A stretch of DNA of 64,000 bases from Hyphomicrobiales bacterium (GTDB lineage Bacteria > Pseudomonadota > Alphaproteobacteria > Rhizobiales > Aestuariivirgaceae): assembly GCA_016185245.1 (NCBI GenBank), contig JACPNZ010000016.1, positions 186,001 to 250,000 on the forward strand, given 5' to 3'. The notes below the pieces were generated by a model. That model was not told where the DNA came from, did not search any database, and was given only the letters and a program-made list of their open reading frames with translations. The translations under genes and the position numbers were made by a program. Of this stretch, positions 59,528 to 64,000 are shown piece by piece. Each line of letters begins with the position of its first letter. Position 1 is the first letter of the stretch.

Positions 59528-60493
59528 ATGCCCCACATTCTGGTTGCCGGAAAGATTCACGACGCGGGGCTAGCCGTGCTCAAGCAGGCGCCCGGCATCA
59601 CCTTCGATCTGGTCGACGAGATCACCGCCGAATCCTATCTGCCGCTGCTCCCCAGGGCCGATGCGCTCTTGATCCGCACCCAGCCGGTTACGGCCGCCGG
59701 CATAGCCACCGCGCCGCGGCTCAGGATCGTGTCGCGCCATGGCGTCGGCTACGACGCCGTCGATGTTGCCGCGCTGAATTCGCGCCGCATTCCCTTGTGC
59801 ATCGTCGGCGATGTCAATTCGCGCGCCGTCGCCGAGCATACGCTGATGCTGATGCTTGCCGCCGCGCGGCGCACGGTTGCTCACGATGCGGCATCGCGCA
59901 ACGGCAACTGGAAGGTCCGCAACGGCTTCGAAACGACAGAGCTCGACGGCAAGACCTTGCTGATCCTGGGCTTTGGCCGCATCGGAAGGCGCGTGGCGCA
60001 ACTGGCCCAGGCCTTCGGCATGACCGTCCTGGCGCACGATCCCTTCATCGGTGCCTCCGCCATGGGCGTGGAAGGCGTGCGGGCCATCGCCGATATCGGT
60101 ACTGTCCTCGGCCAAATCGACTTTCTGACCCTGCATGTGCCGCTGTCGCCCAAGGGCGCGGTGATCGGCGCGGGCGAGCTCGCCGCCATGAAACCTTCGG
60201 CGATCGTCGTCAACGCCGCCCGCGGCGGCTTGATTGACGAGACAGCACTTGATCTGGCGCTGCGCCAGCGCAAGCTCGCCGCCGCCGCCCTCGACGTTCT
60301 GGTCGATGAGCCACCCGGCCTCGATCATCCGCTGCTCGCCAACCCTTATGTCACCATCAGCCCCCATTCGGCCGGGCTGACCGCCGAGTGCGCCGCCCGC
60401 ATGGCCATCTCCTCGGCCCAGAACATTCTCGATCATTTCGCCGGCAAGCTCGACCGCCGCCTGGTCGTCAATGCGGCGGCGATCGGCATGTGA
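59528..60493 (+). CDS. D-isomer-specific 2-hydroxyacid dehydrogenase
   Basis: A 321-residue NAD(P)-dependent reductase of 2-oxoacids. The Rossmann motif is LGFGRIGRRVAQLAQ near 145, catalytic Arg in VNAARGGLIDE near 230, Glu in LDVLVDEPPG near 260 and His in SPHSAGLTAECA near 284. It resembles phosphoglycerate/glyoxylate/hydroxypyruvate reductases without an ACT domain. ATG 59528 follows the aldolase stop directly; the longer frame from 59324 lies inside the aldolase gene. It is the third gene of the block. Confidence 0.92.
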   Translation: MPHILVAGKIHDAGLAVLKQAPGITFDLVDEITAESYLPLLPRADALLIRTQPVTAAGIATAPRLRIVSRHGVGYDAVDVAALNSRRIPLCIVGDVNSRAVAEHTLMLMLAAARRTVAHDAASRNGNWKVRNGFETTELDGKTLLILGFGRIGRRVAQLAQAFGMTVLAHDPFIGASAMGVEGVRAIADIGTVLGQIDFLTLHVPLSPKGAVIGAGELAAMKPSAIVVNAARGGLIDETALDLALRQRKLAAAALDVLVDEPPGLDHPLLANPYVTISPHSAGLTAECAARMAISSAQNILDHFAGKLDRRLVVNAAAIGM

Positions 60494-60499
60494 GGCCCC

Positions 60500-61450
60500 A
60501 TGGCGACGCGACGGGAAGCAATGCCGGCCCAGCGGCTCCCCCGCAACTACGAGGGCGTGGTCAACCTGATCACCCGCGAATATGACGGACTCTCCCAGGG
60601 CTACCAGCAGGTGGCGCGCTTCTTCACCCAGAACCCCAATGTGATCGCGCTTGAATCGATCAACGCCATCGCCGGCAAATGCCGGGTTCATCCCTCGAGT
60701 CTGGTTCGCTTCGCCCAGGGCCTGGGCTATTCCGGCTTCAAGGAATTGCAGGCGGTGTTCCAGACGCGGCTGGCCACCGCCGCACCGGGCTTTCGCGAGC
60801 GGATCAGCGCGCTGGAGGACGAGCTTTCCAAGAATGTCAGCCACGGCAATCTCGGTTTTCTCAAGAGCCTGGTGGTGCGCGACATCGCCTCCCTGCAGGG
60901 CCTCCTTGAAGGCATCGGCGAGGCCGCCCTCGGCAGTGCCGCGAAGCTGCTCGCCGGGGCGGAAACCATCTATATCGCCGGACAGTTGCGCTCCGAGCCG
61001 ATCGCCGGTCTGCTGCGCTATCTCTTGACCATGCTTCAGCGCAAGGTCGTGCTGCTCGATCCGGCCGGAGGCCTCGCCGGGGAGATGGCGCTCACCATGG
61101 GCAAAGGCGACGTGCTGATCGCCATCGCCTTCCGCCACTACGCCAAGGAAGTCGTGAGCATTGCCGAAGAGGCTGTCGGCAACGGCATACCGCTGATCTC
61201 GCTGACCGACAGCCAGCTCTCGCCCCTGGCCAAGGGGGCGCAGGTGCTGTTTTCGGTGCCCGAGGACGAGTATACTTTCTCGCGCTCGCTTGCCGCTCCC
61301 ATGTGCCTCGCCCAGTGCCTCGCCACGGTCACCGCCGCCCTGCTCCACCCCAACCGGGACGAGACCCCACGCATACCCTCGGTGACCGAGATCGCTCGCA
61401 ACCGCGCCGCCCGGCTGCCGCGCCGCCACAAGCTTCGCGCCGGCAGGTGA
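60500..61450 (+). CDS. RpiR/MurR-family transcriptional regulator (HTH plus SIS domain)
   Basis: A 316-residue regulator. The N-terminal HTH_6 domain runs to about residue 95, including IAGKCRVHPSSLVRFAQGLGYSGFKELQ as the recognition helix region; the SIS domain (about 140-280) that senses sugar phosphates has IYIAGQLRSEP and IAIAFRHYAKEVVSIAEEA. Regulators of this type (IolR in rhizobia) control inositol genes, and iolD lies 104 nt downstream. Co-location with the aldolase block means either or both could be its targets. Confidence 0.9.
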   Translation: MATRREAMPAQRLPRNYEGVVNLITREYDGLSQGYQQVARFFTQNPNVIALESINAIAGKCRVHPSSLVRFAQGLGYSGFKELQAVFQTRLATAAPGFRERISALEDELSKNVSHGNLGFLKSLVVRDIASLQGLLEGIGEAALGSAAKLLAGAETIYIAGQLRSEPIAGLLRYLLTMLQRKVVLLDPAGGLAGEMALTMGKGDVLIAIAFRHYAKEVVSIAEEAVGNGIPLISLTDSQLSPLAKGAQVLFSVPEDEYTFSRSLAAPMCLAQCLATVTAALLHPNRDETPRIPSVTEIARNRAARLPRRHKLRAGR

Positions 61451-61554
61451 GTCATGGTAATCTTGCCGTCACGCTTGCGAATGCCAATGACCTGCAATAA
61501 GCGTTTTTCCGCCGCGCCCCTGGCGCCCTTTCCCGCACCTTTCGGAGGTTCGAC

Positions 61555-63399
61555 ATGTCCACCATCCGCTTGACCATGGCCCAGGCCCTGGTGCGCTATC
61601 TGTGCAACCAGTTCACCATGATCGATGGCCGCAAGGAGCCGCTGTTCGCCGGGCTGTTCGGCATCTTCGGCCACGGCAACGTCACCTGCCTGTCGGAGGC
61701 GCTGGAGGCGGTGCAGGATACGCTGCCCACCTGGCGCGGCCAGAACGAGCAGTCCATGGCGCTCGCCGCCATTGCCTACGCCAAGGCCAAGCGCCGCCGC
61801 CAGATCATGGTGGCGCTCTCTTCGATCGGCCCCGGCGCCCTCAACATGGTGACGGCGGCCGGCTGCGCCCATGCCAACCGCCTGCCCGTGCTGTTTCTCG
61901 CCGGCGACATTTTCGCCAACCGCAGGCCCGACCCGGTGCTGCAGCAGGTCGAGCATTTCGGCAATCCGACGGTGTCGGTGAACGATGCCTTCAAGGCAGT
62001 CACCCGCTACTGGGACCGCATCACCCACCCCGAGCAGATCATCTCCTCGCTGCCCCAGGCGGTGGCCACAATGCTCGATCCCGGCGACTGCGGTCCGGCC
62101 TTCCTCGGCCTCTGCCAGGACACCCAGGAGATCGCCTACGACTATCCGGAAGCCTTCTTCGCGCCGACCGTGCATAGGATCCCGCGGCCCCGTCCCGACA
62201 AGACCCGCGTGGCGGAGGCGGTGGACCTCATCAAGGGGGCGAAGCGGCCGCTGATCATCTCCGGAGGCGGCGTACGCTATTCGCTGGCCGAGAAGGAAGT
62301 GGCCGGCTTCGCCGTGAAGCACGGCATCCCGATGGCCGAGACCATTGCCGGCAAGGGTGCCGTGACCCACGATCACCCGGCTCATGTGGGCCCGATCGGC
62401 GTCATCGGCTCGACCTCGGCCAATGAAATGGCGGGCGAGGCGGATGTGATCATCGCCATCGGCACCAGGCTGCAGGACTTCACCACCGGCTCGTGGACGG
62501 TGTTCCGGCACGATGCGAGGTTCGTGTCGATCAATGCCGCCCGCTATGATGCCGCCAAGCACCGGGCGCTCTCGGTCGTCGGCGATGCGCGCGAGACGGT
62601 CGCCGAAATCGAAGCCGCCCTCGGTGGCTGGAAGGCCGATGCGGGCTGGACGCAGAAGGGCAAAACCGCCTTCAAGGGCTGGAACGAACTCCTCGACACG
62701 CATCAGGCCCCCAGCAACGCGGCGGTTCCGACCTATGCCCATGTGGTCGGCCTGGTGAACCGTTGGGCCGCACCCAACGACACCATGGTCACGGCGGCGG
62801 GCGGCCTGCCGGGCGAAACCGCCAAGGGCTGGCGGGTCAAGAACCCCAACACCTACGATCTCGAATTCGGTTTCTCCGCCATGGGCTACGAAATCGCCGG
62901 CGGCTGGGGCCATGCCATGGCCAAGGCGGGCGACGGCGAAACCATCGTCATGGTCGGCGATGGCTCCTATCTGATGATGAATTCCGATATCTATTCATCG
63001 GTGCTGACCGGCCACAAGCTGATCGTCGTCCTCTGCGACAATGGCGGCTATGCCGTGATCAACCGGCTACAGAACTTCAAGGGCACGCCGTCCTTCAACA
63101 ATTTGATCAAGGACAGCAGGGTGAAGCAGCCATTCGCCGTCGACTTCGCCAAGCATGCCGAGGCGATGGGAGCGCTTGCCCGCCATTGCCACAGCCTGGC
63201 CGAGATGGAAGCCGCCTTGCAATGGGCCAAGACCACCGATCGCACCACGGTTTTGACCATCGTCACCGATGCCTTCCAGTGGCTGCCGGGCGATGCCGAC
63301 TGGGATGTGGGCGTGCCCGAGGTTTCCACCCGGCCGGAAGTGCGCGCCGCCCGCGCCCATCACGACACGATCCGCAAGAAGCAACGTATTGGAGTGTGA
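61555..63399 (+). CDS. iolD: 3D-(3,5/4)-trihydroxycyclohexane-1,2-dione acylhydrolase
   Basis: A 614-residue ThDP-dependent ring-opening enzyme of myo-inositol catabolism. The N-terminal domain includes ALVRYLCNQFTMIDG, the first-ThDP region GIFGHGNVTCLSEAL and SMALAAIAYAKAKRRRQ; the C-terminal ThDP/Mg motif is VGDGSYLMMNSDI near 470 and LCDNGGYAVINRLQ near 498 completes it. Length matches IolD. A strong GGAGG precedes ATG 61555. It is the first gene of the iol operon, directly ahead of iolE. Confidence 0.95.
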   Translation: MSTIRLTMAQALVRYLCNQFTMIDGRKEPLFAGLFGIFGHGNVTCLSEALEAVQDTLPTWRGQNEQSMALAAIAYAKAKRRRQIMVALSSIGPGALNMVTAAGCAHANRLPVLFLAGDIFANRRPDPVLQQVEHFGNPTVSVNDAFKAVTRYWDRITHPEQIISSLPQAVATMLDPGDCGPAFLGLCQDTQEIAYDYPEAFFAPTVHRIPRPRPDKTRVAEAVDLIKGAKRPLIISGGGVRYSLAEKEVAGFAVKHGIPMAETIAGKGAVTHDHPAHVGPIGVIGSTSANEMAGEADVIIAIGTRLQDFTTGSWTVFRHDARFVSINAARYDAAKHRALSVVGDARETVAEIEAALGGWKADAGWTQKGKTAFKGWNELLDTHQAPSNAAVPTYAHVVGLVNRWAAPNDTMVTAAGGLPGETAKGWRVKNPNTYDLEFGFSAMGYEIAGGWGHAMAKAGDGETIVMVGDGSYLMMNSDIYSSVLTGHKLIVVLCDNGGYAVINRLQNFKGTPSFNNLIKDSRVKQPFAVDFAKHAEAMGALARHCHSLAEMEAALQWAKTTDRTTVLTIVTDAFQWLPGDADWDVGVPEVSTRPEVRAARAHHDTIRKKQRIGV

Positions 63400-63404
63400 C
63401 CTTG

Positions 63405-64000
63405 ATGAAAGCCAAACTCGGAATGTCGCCCATCGCCTGGTGGAACGACGATCTTGTCGAACTCAGCGATGACGTTTCGCTGGAAGAATGTCTGCGCCAA
63501 TCGCGTTCGGCGGGTTTCACCGGCATGGAGATGGGTCAGCGCTTTCCCTCCGACCCGAAGCTGATGCTTCCCGCTCTCAAGAGGGCCGACGTGGCCCTGT
63601 GCGGCGGCTGGTTCTCCGGCCTCCTGGTCGACGGCGACATCGACAAGGACAAAGACCGCATCCGGCCGATGATCGAGCTGTTCAAGGCGGTCGATGCGCC
63701 TTGCATCGTCTATGGCGAGATCGGCCGGTCGATCCAGGGTGACCGGTCGAAGCCCCTGGCCACCAAGCCGAAGCTCTCGGACGACGAGATGAAGGCCTAT
63801 GGCCGGAAGGTCACGGCCTTCGCCGAATGGGTCGAGGGCCAGGGCATGCCGCTCTGCTACCATCACCACATGGCGGCGGTGGTCGAGACCGAACCGGAGC
63901 TCGATCTCTTCATGAAAAACTCCGGCATTTCGCTCCTCTACGATGCCGGTCACATGGCCTTCGCCGGCGGCGACGTGCTCCGCGTCATCGACAAGCACCA
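63405..64000 (+). CDS. iolE: Inosose dehydratase, N-terminal part only (cut by right edge)
   Basis: The visible 198 residues belong to the xylose-isomerase-like TIM-barrel IolE, which dehydrates 2-keto-myo-inositol to the substrate of IolD. Motifs are KLGMSPIAWWNDDLVELSD at the start, CLRQSRSAGFTGMEMGQRFP and LCYHHHMAAVVETEPELDLFM near 147 with metal-binding His and Glu, then LLYDAGHMAFAGGD. ATG 63405 has GGAGTG upstream and lies 5 nt after the IolD stop. The C-terminal third is off the window. Confidence 0.92.
   Translation, partial: MKAKLGMSPIAWWNDDLVELSDDVSLEECLRQSRSAGFTGMEMGQRFPSDPKLMLPALKRADVALCGGWFSGLLVDGDIDKDKDRIRPMIELFKAVDAPCIVYGEIGRSIQGDRSKPLATKPKLSDDEMKAYGRKVTAFAEWVEGQGMPLCYHHHMAAVVETEPELDLFMKNSGISLLYDAGHMAFAGGDVLRVIDKH

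Overview
The window is GC-rich, densely packed bacterial chromosome, most likely from an alphaproteobacterium of the Hyphomicrobiales (Rhizobiales) type. This is inferred from gene content: dimethylglycine-dehydrogenase-like and non-pyrrolysine MttB genes, sugar and inositol catabolic operons, a SerRS-like amino acid:carrier-protein ligase of the kind known from Bradyrhizobium and Agrobacterium, many 1-4 nt ATGA/TGATG gene overlaps, and short palindromic intergenic elements. No rRNA, tRNA, CRISPR array, transposase or prophage gene was seen. No stretch over 300 bases lacks a gene.

Layout. (1) 1-6365: an amino-sugar locus. A GntR regulator (cut by the left edge) and a BadF/BadG sugar kinase diverge from murQ, a sugar-binding protein, two permeases and an ATPase. 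The divergent promoter region carries mirrored pairs of TGGTATT half-sites. (2) 6442-13125 (minus): an operon alternating two choline-kinase-like kinases with two dimethylglycine/sarcosine-dehydrogenase-like flavoproteins, every junction a 4-nt ATGA overlap. (3) 13277-19154 (plus): a xanthine-oxidase-family molybdenum hydroxylase (FAD, 2Fe-2S and Mo subunits), a MoaD-like protein, maleylacetate reductase and an intradiol (hydroxyquinol-type) dioxygenase, which looks like an aromatic-ring degradation operon. (4) 19314-24295: a secreted beta-helix/RTX protein, a MhqD/MhqO-like hydrolase and dioxygenase pair, carbonic anhydrase and an unrecognised protein. (5) 24341-28855 (minus): Ldh2-type dehydrogenase, MttB-family methyltransferase and a TMADH/N-methylproline-demethylase-like flavoprotein, suggesting quaternary-amine catabolism.

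(6) 28952-42401 is the most unusual region. It holds a lipid-flippase-like exporter, a SerRS-like amino acid:[carrier protein] ligase with its expected zinc ligands, an acyl-CoA-dehydrogenase homologue, a small carrier protein, a divergent MetA with a MetY-type sulfhydrylase, a FATP-like acyl-CoA synthetase, a cupin, a class IV aminotransferase, a GNAT-like protein, a second carrier protein with its own adenylating enzyme, an SDR reductase and an AhpD-like protein. I read it as a candidate small-molecule biosynthesis and export system using aminoacyl thioesters without NRPS or PKS modules. The product is unknown.

(7) 42489-53914: a Gfo/Idh/MocA and ThuA pair, dienelactone-hydrolase and OsmC proteins, a ribose/fructose-type ABC importer, a DegT aminotransferase divergent from a MocR regulator, an RpiB-like isomerase and a GMC oxidoreductase. 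(8) 53898-64000: a cupin, a fused 2-oxoacid dehydrogenase E1 with a free lipoyl domain, aldehyde dehydrogenase, HpcH/HpaI aldolase, D-2-hydroxyacid dehydrogenase, an RpiR regulator and the start of an inositol operon (iolD, iolE) cut by the right edge. Regions 7 and 8 together look like uptake and catabolism of sugars, cyclitols and sugar acids.
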